Shown here: positions 45,638 to 52,888 of the stretch, one piece after another
Position numbering within the stretch: the stretch's first letter is position 1
How the letters are laid out: each line of letters opens with the position of its first letter
Source of the DNA: Chitinophagaceae bacterium
Lineage (GTDB): Bacteria > Bacteroidota > Bacteroidia > Chitinophagales > Chitinophagaceae
Direction of reading: 5' to 3'
Assembly: GCA_004322425.1 (NCBI GenBank)
Contig: SCVJ01000032.1
Span: 1-64,000, forward strand
Length of the DNA: 64,000 nucleotides
Program-made: the position numbers and the translations under genes
Notes under the pieces: generated by a model
Told to the model about the DNA's origin: nothing
What the model saw: the letters and a program-made list of their open reading frames with translations, nothing else
Databases searched by the model: none

Positions 45638-45711
45638 GGACCCTTAGCTCAGATGGTTAGAGCACCTGACTCATAATCAGGGGGTCGTTGGTTCGATCCC
45701 AACAGGGTCCA
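45638..45711 (+). tRNA. tRNA-Met (anticodon CAT)
   Basis: Folds as a complete cloverleaf: 7-bp acceptor GGACCCT with AGGGTCC, D-arm GCTC/GAGC, anticodon stem CCTGA/TCAGG with CAT at 45672-45674, and T-arm GTTGG/CCAAC with TTCGATC loop. The 3' CCA is not encoded. It could be elongator tRNA-Met or the tRNA-Ile that reads ATA after lysidine modification; it lacks initiator features (mismatch at 1-72). Confidence 0.93.
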
Positions 45712-45799
45712 CAATACATACATTAATTTGCATTTATTATTAAAACACACTTTCTTTAACCTTTTATTAACCCGGTTGAAGATATTTTTGAAGACAATT

Positions 45800-46540
45800 A
45801 TGAAAAAACTACTTCTTTTTATTCCCGCCTTTTTACTTGTAATTATTTCAACAGCGCAAGAAACTCCAAAAGCAAAAAAAGACTGGAGCAAGGTAAAGCT
45901 TACGGGCAGAGCCAACGATCATTTTATGATCCAGTACGGTATTGCTAATTGGGGACAAACTCCCGATAGTGTTGCTCCTTCTGGAACTTCGCGCAGTTTT
46001 AACTTTTATGTAATGCTGGATAAGCCATTTAAAACAGATCCTCGTTTCAGTGTAGGATTTGGTGCAGGAATTGGTACCGATCATTTCTTTTTTAAAAACA
46101 AGAATATTACTATTACTGATAAGCGCAGTCCTTTACGCATTCAAAATGTGGCAGACACGAATCATTTTAGTAAATACAAATTAGCCGTTGCTTATTTGGA
46201 ATTACCTGTTGAGCTTCGTTTTTGTTTGAATCCTGAAAATAGCAACCGTAGCTTTAAGGCTGCTCTCGGTGTAAAAGTGGGGTTATTGGCAAGTGCTCAA
46301 ACAAAAGGTAAAGGCTGGGTAGATAAAACGAATACACTAGTAGCGGGTTATGACGAAAGTTTTATTCAAAAACAAAAAGGGAAATCGTTTTTCAATAGCA
46401 ACCGTATTGTTGGAACTTTTAGAGTTGGATATGGAAACATTTCGTTTTATGCCAATTACCAATTGGGTACTTTAATAAAAGAAGGATTGGGCCCAAAGGC
46501 AAACCCTTACAGCTTGGGGCTTACCATCAGTGGACTTTAA
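45800..46540 (+). CDS. Small outer membrane beta-barrel protein (PorT-like)
   Basis: A signal peptide (MKKLLLFIPAFLLVII, cleavage near TAQ) precedes a mature part of about 220 aa with strand patterns such as RFSVGFGAGIGTDHFFF and RLRYG-like aromatic/Gly alternation to the C-terminal YSLGLTISGL. The family is common in Bacteroidota and often annotated PorT or outer membrane beta-barrel; I cannot assign a function. The ATG chosen is preceded by in-frame codons that would place 24 extra residues before the signal peptide. A terminator follows. Confidence 0.8.
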   Translation: MKKLLLFIPAFLLVIISTAQETPKAKKDWSKVKLTGRANDHFMIQYGIANWGQTPDSVAPSGTSRSFNFYVMLDKPFKTDPRFSVGFGAGIGTDHFFFKNKNITITDKRSPLRIQNVADTNHFSKYKLAVAYLELPVELRFCLNPENSNRSFKAALGVKVGLLASAQTKGKGWVDKTNTLVAGYDESFIQKQKGKSFFNSNRIVGTFRVGYGNISFYANYQLGTLIKEGLGPKANPYSLGLTISGL

Positions 46541-46571
46541 TGCCACTTTTTTCTAACAAAATAATTTACGA

Positions 46572-46599
46572 AAGCAATCTGATCGATAGATTGCTTTTT
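46572..46599 (+). terminator. Intrinsic terminator after the beta-barrel gene
   Basis: Arms AAGCAATCT and AGATTGCTT (9 bp) with a 7-nt loop are followed by five T. Confidence 0.85.
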
Positions 46600-46645
46600 A
46601 TATTTATCTTACTTTCATTAGTGGAAATTATTTTTTTTACACAAT

Positions 46646-47836
46646 ATGCTGGATAAAAAAAACAGTATTCAAAAAGAAGAACGAGCGGTATTAGTTGGGT
46701 TGATTCAAAAAAATCAAACTGAGCAGCAAGTTGTAGAATATTTAGCAGAGCTAGCATTTCTGGCAGAGACAGCGGGTGCTGTCCCCGTTAAAGTATTTAC
46801 ACAAAGATTTGCGCATCCCGATAGTAAAACTTTTGTTGGAAAAGGAAAGTTGGAAGAAATAAAAAATTACTGTCAAGAAAAAAATATTACGATTCTCATT
46901 TTCGATGATGAGTTGAGTGGGGCACAAATCAATAATATTGAAAAAGCAACGCTTGTAAAAACAATTGATCGAAGCGATTTAATTCTCGACATATTTGCCA
47001 GCAGAGCAAAAACAGCACAAGCAAAAGCGCAGGTAGAATTGGCCCAATACCAATATATTTTACCAAGATTGCGCGGTATGTGGAAACACTTGGAAAGATT
47101 GGGGGGCGGTATTGGAACCCGAGGACCCGGTGAAACCGAAATTGAAACCGACCGAAGAATTGTTAGAGATAAAATTTCTTTGCTACGTAAGAAATTATTC
47201 GAAATAGATAAGCAAGCATTTACACAACGAAAAGACCGTGGAGAGTTTATTCGCGTGGCTTTAGTGGGTTATACCAATGTGGGCAAATCTACTTTAATGA
47301 CTTTGTTGAGTAAGTCAGATGTGTTTGTTGAAAATAAATTATTTGCAACCCTCGACACTACAACGCGAAAGATAGTTTATGATAGAACTCCTTTTTTATT
47401 GAGCGATACGGTTGGATTTATTCGAAAGTTGCCGCATCATTTGGTAGAAAGTTTTAAAAGCACATTGGATGAAGTTCGCGAAGCCGATATTTTATTACAT
47501 GTGGTGGATATTTCTCATTCCTCTTACGAAGAACAAATGGGTGTAGTCAATAAAACATTGCAAGAAATCAGTGCATTTGAAAAGCCTATTATTACTCTTT
47601 TCAATAAAATGGATTTGTACGAAACAAACACCTTTGATGAATGGCTAGAAGAATCGGTGAAAAAAGAATTGTTGGCAGATTTGCATCAGCGATGGGAACA
47701 AGAAACGGACCACTGTGCTGTTTTTATTTCAGCCACAGAAAAAAGAAATATTGAACTTTTACGAAATACAATTTTAACCAAGGTTCGAGAATCTTATAAA
47801 ATTAGATACCCGTATAAATCCGATTTTTTTTACTGA
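46646..47836 (+). CDS. hflX: GTPase HflX
   Basis: A ribosome-associated GTPase that rescues stalled or heat-damaged 50S subunits. The N-terminal HflX domain and the coiled coil (RAKTAQAKAQVELAQYQY, GGGIGTRGPGE) precede the G domain with GYTNVGKST (G1), the threonine switch and SDTVGFIRKL (G3), and NKMD (G4). 396 aa matches the family. The downstream Rieske gene begins with its ATG overlapping the TGA (TGATG), so the two are coupled. Confidence 0.95.
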   Translation: MLDKKNSIQKEERAVLVGLIQKNQTEQQVVEYLAELAFLAETAGAVPVKVFTQRFAHPDSKTFVGKGKLEEIKNYCQEKNITILIFDDELSGAQINNIEKATLVKTIDRSDLILDIFASRAKTAQAKAQVELAQYQYILPRLRGMWKHLERLGGGIGTRGPGETEIETDRRIVRDKISLLRKKLFEIDKQAFTQRKDRGEFIRVALVGYTNVGKSTLMTLLSKSDVFVENKLFATLDTTTRKIVYDRTPFLLSDTVGFIRKLPHHLVESFKSTLDEVREADILLHVVDISHSSYEEQMGVVNKTLQEISAFEKPIITLFNKMDLYETNTFDEWLEESVKKELLADLHQRWEQETDHCAVFISATEKRNIELLRNTILTKVRESYKIRYPYKSDFFY

Positions 47837-48195
47837 TGGCGACAAAAGAATTAATATGGGAAAAAGTAGCTAATACAAAAGAGGAACTTGTATTTGCAGA
47901 AAATAATATTGCAGTAACGGAGTTGAACGGGAAAAAAATTTGCATCGGAATCTTTAATAACGAAATGTTTGCCTTTGGCTATAGTTGCCCTCATGCCGGT
48001 GGAATTTTGGCAAACGGCAATTTTGATTCTTTGGGGAATATAGTTTGCCCCATTCATCGCTTTAAGTTTTGTGCTCATAATGGGCGGAACTTGAGTGGAG
48101 AGGGCTATTATTTACAACATTGGCCAGTTGCCATAAAAAAAGATGGAATATTTATTGGTATTGAAAAGAGCAAAACCTGGTTTCCTTGGTTTTAA
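47836..48195 (+). CDS. Rieske 2Fe-2S domain protein
   Basis: A small stand-alone Rieske ferredoxin (119 aa). The cluster ligands are visible in YSCPHAGG (CxH) and IVCPIHRFKF (CxxH), 19 residues apart. No signal peptide or membrane segment. It may pass electrons to an unidentified oxygenase or reductase; nothing nearby fits. Its start overlaps hflX by one base. Confidence 0.9.
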   Translation: MATKELIWEKVANTKEELVFAENNIAVTELNGKKICIGIFNNEMFAFGYSCPHAGGILANGNFDSLGNIVCPIHRFKFCAHNGRNLSGEGYYLQHWPVAIKKDGIFIGIEKSKTWFPWF

Positions 48196-48233
48196 TTAGT
48201 TTGCTTTAGGGCTTACTAACAACTAAAAATCCT

Positions 48234-48241
48234 TATTTTTG
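48234..48241 (+). promoter_or_regulatory. -7 box and GC-rich discriminator of the tRNA-Asn promoter
   Basis: TATTTTTG followed by CCGTCC, 11 nt before the mature 5' end of the tRNA. The ten bases from TTTG to CC are identical to those at rpmH. Confidence 0.6.
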
Positions 48242-48252
48242 CCGTCCAAAAT

Positions 48253-48329
48253 TCCTCCTTAGCTCAGTTGGTTAGAGCATCTGACTGTTAATCAGAGGGT
48301 CTCAGGTTCAAGTCCTGAAGGGGGAGCCA
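48253..48329 (+). tRNA. tRNA-Asn (anticodon GTT), CCA encoded
   Basis: Cloverleaf with acceptor TCCTCCT/AGGGGGA (one T-G pair), D-arm GCTC/GAGC, anticodon stem TCTGA/TCAGA with loop CTGTTAA (anticodon GTT) and T-arm TCAGG/CCTGA. Discriminator base G, and the CCA end is encoded, unlike the tRNA-Met gene. A terminator follows within 10 nt. Confidence 0.96.
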
Positions 48330-48339
48330 CACTAGACAA

Positions 48340-48363
48340 GCCATCAGCAATGATGGCTTTTTC
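48340..48363 (+). terminator. Intrinsic terminator after tRNA-Asn
   Basis: GCCATCA and TGATGGC pair (7 bp) across a GCAA tetraloop and are followed by five T. Confidence 0.85.
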
Positions 48364-48453
48364 TTTGCATATCAGTGAGTTAGATTGGTTTCATTTATTG
48401 TTTTAATCTTCCAATTCCTTATTTAATCTTTACATTTAAATTTCTAAATTGTT

Positions 48454-49113
48454 ATGCCCAAAGTAAGAGTTAAGATTTGTTGCATTAGCAGTATTGAAGA
48501 AGCTAATATGGCTGTTCAATATGGTGCATCAGCTATAGGTTTAGTGGGTAAGATGCCGAGTGGTCCCGGGGTAATTGCTGACGAGCTAATACATAAAATC
48601 GCTAAAAAGGTTCCCCCTACCATTGCAACCTTTTTATTGACAAGCGAAACAAATTCACAATCAATTATTGAACATTACAAAAAAGTAAATACTTCCACAA
48701 TTCAAATTGTAGATGCATTAAATGATAGACAATATCAAGAAATAAGGGAGGCGCTTCCAAGTATTAAAATAGTTCAAGTAATTCACGTTTTAGATGAGAA
48801 CTCAATAAGAGAAGCAGTGGAAATAGCTGAATTTGTAGATGCAATTTTATTGGATAGCGGCAATCCAAATTTGACAACTAAAGAGTTAGGAGGAACAGGT
48901 AGAACGCATAATTGGGATTTAAGTAAGAAAATTAGAGAGAATATTGGAATTCCAATTTTTTTAGCAGGGGGCATCAATAAAGACAATGTTATGCAAGCGC
49001 TTAATTATGTTCAACCATTTGGAATTGATTTGTGTAGTAGCGTAAGAACAAATGGTCAATTAGATGAAAAGAAATTAGAAGCTTTCTTTGAAGCCATTAA
49101 ACAATTAGGATGA
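48454..49113 (+). CDS. trpF: Phosphoribosylanthranilate isomerase-like protein
   Basis: A single-domain TIM barrel. The N-terminal VRVKICCIS has the catalytic Cys position of TrpF, and AILLDSGNP carries the general acid Asp. The phosphate-binding loops LAGGINKDNV and GIDLCSSVR are present. At 219 aa it is full length, yet no other trp gene is adjacent. It may be the tryptophan pathway enzyme in a dispersed setting or a paralogue with another substrate; Gly after the Cys in typical TrpF (KICG) is Cys here. Confidence 0.78.
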   Translation: MPKVRVKICCISSIEEANMAVQYGASAIGLVGKMPSGPGVIADELIHKIAKKVPPTIATFLLTSETNSQSIIEHYKKVNTSTIQIVDALNDRQYQEIREALPSIKIVQVIHVLDENSIREAVEIAEFVDAILLDSGNPNLTTKELGGTGRTHNWDLSKKIRENIGIPIFLAGGINKDNVMQALNYVQPFGIDLCSSVRTNGQLDEKKLEAFFEAIKQLG

Positions 49114-49276
49114 TGTATTGATTTTTCAAATTATAAAATTGTAACGCAAAGTAAAAAACACTGGACAGAAAGCTACTGAGGTGTGTTTTTTTGACTTGAT
49201 TCATTCGGACTAATCTCTTTTAATAAATTACAGTAAGTCTCTTACATTGTAACTTTAAAATTTAAATCGTTTTAAG

Positions 49277-49609
49277 TTGAGCCATAAATTAAACGTACCC
49301 GTAAAAGGATATATAATTGATGAACATACCCGGTGCATTCATTATCATTCACCTCTTGATATTATTGCAATCCGTATGAAATGCTGTAACGAATATTATC
49401 CTTGTATTTATTGTCACGGAAAAGAAGCAAGTCATCCTCCACAGGTTTGGTCAAAAAATGAATTTGATACAAAGGCAATACTTTGTGGAGAATGTTATAA
49501 TGAAATGACCATTACACAGTATTTACAAAGTAACTATCGCTGCCCCTTTTGCAAAGCCTCGTTCAATCCCGGCTGCAGCAACCACAATCATTTTTATTTT
49601 GAAACCTGA
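49277..49609 (+). CDS. CHY-type zinc finger protein
   Basis: A small cytoplasmic zinc protein (110 aa). The CHY signature begins with TRCIHYHSPLDIIAIRMKCC and continues with YPCIYCHGKEASHP and CxxC pairs (CGEC, CPFC) to a final His-rich end. Related domains occur in ubiquitin ligases of eukaryotes; bacterial members are uncharacterised. The start is a TTG, since there is no ATG before the signature. A -7-like TAACTTTA lies 19 nt upstream. Confidence 0.82.
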   Translation: MSHKLNVPVKGYIIDEHTRCIHYHSPLDIIAIRMKCCNEYYPCIYCHGKEASHPPQVWSKNEFDTKAILCGECYNEMTITQYLQSNYRCPFCKASFNPGCSNHNHFYFET

Positions 49610-49746
49610 GCAAAATTCTTCTTCTTTAACGCTGTAATGGAAATATTAATCGCATCTGTCTGCCAGAGTGCTTCAGTTTTTTTCAAATTAAATCATGAAT
49701 TATCTTCGCGGAGCACCAAAACATTAAGGCAAATCTTTTTTACAAA

Positions 49747-50433
49747 ATGAATTCCGTTCTTGACAATCCAATTTGGAAGGCACTTTCCGGCACCGATCTT
49801 AGTAAAAATATTGGGTTTACCAACTGCGCCTATTTCGATGAAGAAGTAGCGCCATTTATTGGACTTGCTAATTGGGATAAAGAAAGTCAGAAAAATTTAA
49901 TCGATCGCGTTCCCATTAATCGTAGTTGGTTTTTGTTGATTGCCGATGAGGTGGATTTTATTGATGAACTAAAAATGACGTATTCCACTACACTATATCA
50001 ATTCGTTTGCCCCAAACTGGGCCCCGCCCCGTTTAGCAAAACGGACACAGAAATTGTTCCTTTACACGCGGCGCATATCGACGAAATGATTGCCCTTACC
50101 GAACTTACCAAGCCGGGACCTTTTCGAAGTCGAACCATTGAGTTTGGTAATTACCACGGCATTTTTGAAAACAACAAACTCGTTGCCATGGGCGGTGAAC
50201 GATTGCATGTGGATGATTATATTGAAGTGAGTGCGATTTGTACGCATCCTGATTTTCAAGGAAAGGGTTATGGAGCAAAAATCACCCATTATCTTTCGGC
50301 ATCCGTTATTGAAAAAAACAAAATCCCCTTTTTACATGTTCGAATGGAAAATGATGCTGCCATTGCTGTGTATAAAAAACTAGGATTTGAGATTCGTGCT
50401 AAGATTAATTTCTACATTATCAAGAAAAAATAG
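49747..50433 (+). CDS. GNAT family N-acetyltransferase
   Basis: Acetyl-CoA-dependent acyltransferase fold in the C-terminal half: EVSAICTHPDFQGKGYGAKIT is the cofactor loop and VYKKLGFEIR is motif B. The N-terminal 100 residues are an extra domain seen in FR47-like members. Substrate unknown. A -7-like TATCTTCG lies about 38 nt upstream. A fragment of a second copy of its C-terminus is found 1.3 kb downstream, after the serine hydrolase gene. Confidence 0.88.
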   Translation: MNSVLDNPIWKALSGTDLSKNIGFTNCAYFDEEVAPFIGLANWDKESQKNLIDRVPINRSWFLLIADEVDFIDELKMTYSTTLYQFVCPKLGPAPFSKTDTEIVPLHAAHIDEMIALTELTKPGPFRSRTIEFGNYHGIFENNKLVAMGGERLHVDDYIEVSAICTHPDFQGKGYGAKITHYLSASVIEKNKIPFLHVRMENDAAIAVYKKLGFEIRAKINFYIIKKK

Positions 50434-50438
50434 TTTTG
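50431..50438 (+). promoter_or_regulatory. -7 box of the serine hydrolase promoter
   Basis: TAGTTTTG matches the consensus and overlaps the stop codon of the GNAT gene. It lies 34 nt before the ATG at 50473. Confidence 0.45.
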
Positions 50439-50472
50439 TAGAGCTTTGTTATTTTTTCTCCCCAATTCCTAT

Positions 50473-51711
50473 ATGATGCATAAAAAAATAAGTTGCTTAT
50501 TCTTATCAGTTATTCTATTGCTTCAAGGCATAACGGCTCAGTCGTTTGCCCCCATTGACAGTATCGTAAACTCCGAAATTTCTAAAAAAAATATTGCCGG
50601 CGGCGTGTGTTTAATAATCCACCAAGGGAAAATTGTGCACAACACCGCACTGGGCTTTGCCGACATTGCTCAGCAAAAACCCATGACAACCTCGAGCATT
50701 TTTAGAATTGCTTCGCAAACAAAAGCAATCGTATCGGTTGCTTTTCTACAATTAGTGCAACAACATAAAATTGGACTCGATGATCCGATTGAAAAATATA
50801 TACCCGCCTTTGCTAATCAACAAGTGGCTGTATTAAAAAATGATTCTATTGTTTTAGAAAATCGAAAAAGATCTATTACACCACGAGATTTATTATCGCA
50901 CCAATCCGGCATTTCCTCCGTTGACGAGTTTCCTCAATTTGCTTCTTTGTTTTCGGCGTATCAATTAAACAAACCATTTAACACCGGATTTGAATCTTTG
51001 GCAGAAGAAATGCAACAACTGGCAAAAATGCCCTTGGTACACCAACCCGGCGAACGGTTTAGTTACGGATTAAGTACCAATGTCATTGGGAGATTGATTG
51101 AAATTGTTTCTCAAAAAACGCTGGACAGCTATCTCACCGAAATGATTTTCGCACCCTTAAAAATGAACGACACTTATTTTTATCTTCCTAAAGAAAAACA
51201 GGATCGTCTGGTGAAGGTGTATGCAAAATTTATTCGGGATAGTTTGCAGGAAATAGATGGTGCTAAATATTCCATCAATTATCCATTGCAAGAAAAAAGA
51301 AATTATTTTTCCGCCATCGGCGGCTTGGTTTCTACTACGCACGATTATGCAAACTTTTTACAATGCTTATTAAATGGAGGCGTTTATGGAAACAATAAGC
51401 GTTTAATTTCTTCCGATTTGTTAAACGAATTTCTTACGAATCAATTGGGTGATAAAACATTTATTTTTTCGGGTAAAAAATCATTAAACAATTTTGGCTT
51501 GGGTGTTGGCTTAACGACTCCAAAAGGCAGTGGGTTGAATAATGCGTCAGCAGGAAGTTTTTTTTGGGGCGGCGCTTTTAACACAGCTTATATGGTTGAC
51601 AAAAAAAGAGAACTCATAACGTTATTTTATTTTCAAGTGGCTCCCTTTGTATTGCCTCCGCTTTTATCCAAGCTCGAAAAAACAGCCATCTCCATTATTG
51701 ATGCGCAATAA
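50473..51711 (+). CDS. Serine hydrolase (class C beta-lactamase family)
   Basis: A secreted penicillin-binding-protein-like esterase or peptidase. The signal peptide ends near GITAQS. Catalytic motifs: SxxK in FRIASQTKAIVS, YxN in FSYGLSTNVIG, and the third motif is less clear near GSFFWGGAFN. The mature 390 aa resemble the lactamase domain of the GH3 fusion near 6 kb. I start at the first ATG of an ATG-ATG pair; the upstream TTG (50446) would add nine residues. True beta-lactam hydrolysis is not implied. Confidence 0.88.
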   Translation: MMHKKISCLFLSVILLLQGITAQSFAPIDSIVNSEISKKNIAGGVCLIIHQGKIVHNTALGFADIAQQKPMTTSSIFRIASQTKAIVSVAFLQLVQQHKIGLDDPIEKYIPAFANQQVAVLKNDSIVLENRKRSITPRDLLSHQSGISSVDEFPQFASLFSAYQLNKPFNTGFESLAEEMQQLAKMPLVHQPGERFSYGLSTNVIGRLIEIVSQKTLDSYLTEMIFAPLKMNDTYFYLPKEKQDRLVKVYAKFIRDSLQEIDGAKYSINYPLQEKRNYFSAIGGLVSTTHDYANFLQCLLNGGVYGNNKRLISSDLLNEFLTNQLGDKTFIFSGKKSLNNFGLGVGLTTPKGSGLNNASAGSFFWGGAFNTAYMVDKKRELITLFYFQVAPFVLPPLLSKLEKTAISIIDAQ

Positions 51712-51712
51712 T

Positions 51713-51778
51713 GTTTGTAAACGGATTGGTTTTGAAATTCGTTCTAAAATTCAATCCTATATTATTAGAAAGAAATAG
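51713..51778 (+). pseudogene. Remnant of a GNAT gene (C-terminal 21 codons)
   Basis: Directly after the hydrolase stop, the frame reads VCKRIGFEIRSKIQSYIIRK to a TAG. The intact GNAT gene 1.3 kb upstream ends VYKKLGFEIRAKINFYIIKK at the corresponding position: about 14 of 21 residues match. No further upstream part of the copy remains. This is best explained as the end of a lost tandem duplicate. Confidence 0.75.
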
Positions 51779-51787
51779 CATAAAAAA

Positions 51788-52195
51788 ATGAATCAACGAT
51801 TAGCACAAATCAGTATTGTAGTTCGAGATTACGATGAGGCAATAAATTTTTATACCAAAATTTTAGGCTTCGATTTAGTAGAAGACACATTACTTTCTCC
51901 TGAAAAAAGATGGGTTTTGGTTAAACCAAAATCAACCGAAAATGGATGTATGTTATTATTAGCCAAAGCTTCAACCCCTGAACAAGAAAGGGCAATTGGC
52001 AATCAAACTGGTGGCCGAGTTTTTCTGTTTCTTTTCACAGATGATATGGAAAGAGATTTTATACTCTATCAAGAAAGAGGTGTTGCTTTTGTAAACGAGC
52101 CAAGGCTTGAAGCTTACGGAAAGGTGGCGGTATTTTCTGATTTGTACGGCAATCTCTGGGATTTAATTCAGCCTTCAACTTTGAAGAAAATTTAG
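51788..52195 (+). CDS. VOC superfamily protein (glyoxalase-like)
   Basis: One vicinal-oxygen-chelate domain (135 aa) with beta-alpha-beta-beta-beta repeats: QISIVVRDYDEAINFYTKILGF, then the second half VAVFSDLYGNLWDLIQP. In the canonical metal positions I see Gln7 near the N-terminus and residues near the end, but metal binding is uncertain. The substrate is unknown. It follows the GNAT remnant by 9 nt. Confidence 0.85.
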   Translation: MNQRLAQISIVVRDYDEAINFYTKILGFDLVEDTLLSPEKRWVLVKPKSTENGCMLLLAKASTPEQERAIGNQTGGRVFLFLFTDDMERDFILYQERGVAFVNEPRLEAYGKVAVFSDLYGNLWDLIQPSTLKKI

Positions 52196-52206
52196 TTGCC
52201 CTTTTT

Positions 52207-52887
52207 CTACACTGCAAAATATATAGCCAGCAATTGAGAAATTACTCCCACTACAATTCCCAAATAAATTTCTTGTTTGCTGTGATTTGAAACAATTTGT
52301 CTTGCCGTGCAAACCGCACCTGTAATCAAAAAGCTAATCAGCATATAAAGAATAAACAAATCGATTTCTCTAAAAGTAAGCCAAGCAATAAAGCAGCTCA
52401 TTACAGAAACAGCAATAGCGTGCAAACTAATTTTCAAAACAATGTTTGCCATAAATCCAATGATGGAAGCAATAAAAAGAGCAAGACTAAAACTAACAAG
52501 CTCTTCGGCTACAATATTATTTTTGAAAGCATACCAGTTCCAGAAATAAAAAATCATCGAAATAATGTATGGGATGATTCTTTCTTTTTGCGATTGAAGA
52601 AAAATGGAGTCAATAAAATTCAACCCTCTTAAAAGCAAAACGCTAACCAACGGCAGAAATGTGCAGTTTACAAACATCTGCAAAAAAAGGCGCAGTTTTT
52701 CTATGTCGGTTTCAGCAGAAAATAAATAGGGGTGTTGATAAACAAGAAACAGTGTTACATAAATTGGAATAAATAACGGATGAAAAACATACGAAAAAGT
52801 GGTAGCAAAAAGTTTAATCAGAAAATGCTGTGGCTCCGAATGAGTTTCTAAATCGATGACTTCAGCAGTTTGTTTGTTATTATCCAT
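52207..52887 (-). CDS. PAP2-like membrane protein
   Basis: Seven hydrophobic segments in 226 aa. Degenerate phosphatase-like motifs occur where PAP2 enzymes have theirs: KISLHA in place of the PSGH motif, and TARQIVSNHSKQEIYLG matching SRxxxxxHxxxD. Residue changes make catalytic activity uncertain. Its stop codon is 1 nt from that of convergent neighbours on one side, and it begins 1 nt after rpoN, with which it is probably cotranscribed. Confidence 0.7.
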   Translation of the reverse strand: MDNNKQTAEVIDLETHSEPQHFLIKLFATTFSYVFHPLFIPIYVTLFLVYQHPYLFSAETDIEKLRLFLQMFVNCTFLPLVSVLLLRGLNFIDSIFLQSQKERIIPYIISMIFYFWNWYAFKNNIVAEELVSFSLALFIASIIGFMANIVLKISLHAIAVSVMSCFIAWLTFREIDLFILYMLISFLITGAVCTARQIVSNHSKQEIYLGIVVGVISQLLAIYFAV

Positions 52888-52888
52888 T

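Noticed and set aside
45638-45711. Initiator tRNA-fMet
   Set aside because: The first acceptor pair is a standard G-C, whereas initiator tRNAs have an unpaired 1-72 position.
45649-45915. Minus-strand 88-codon frame across the tRNA-Met gene
   Set aside because: It overlaps the tRNA and its protein end (SNQRPPDYESGALT) is the familiar false translation of a tRNA gene on the wrong strand.
49153-49193. Possible terminator between trpF and the CHY gene
   Set aside because: Only a 4-bp ACAC/GTGT core with flanking A and T tracts pairs across a long loop; too weak to call.
50473-51711. Classification as a true beta-lactamase resistance gene
   Set aside because: The family is dominated by esterases and peptidases, and the third active-site motif is not clear.
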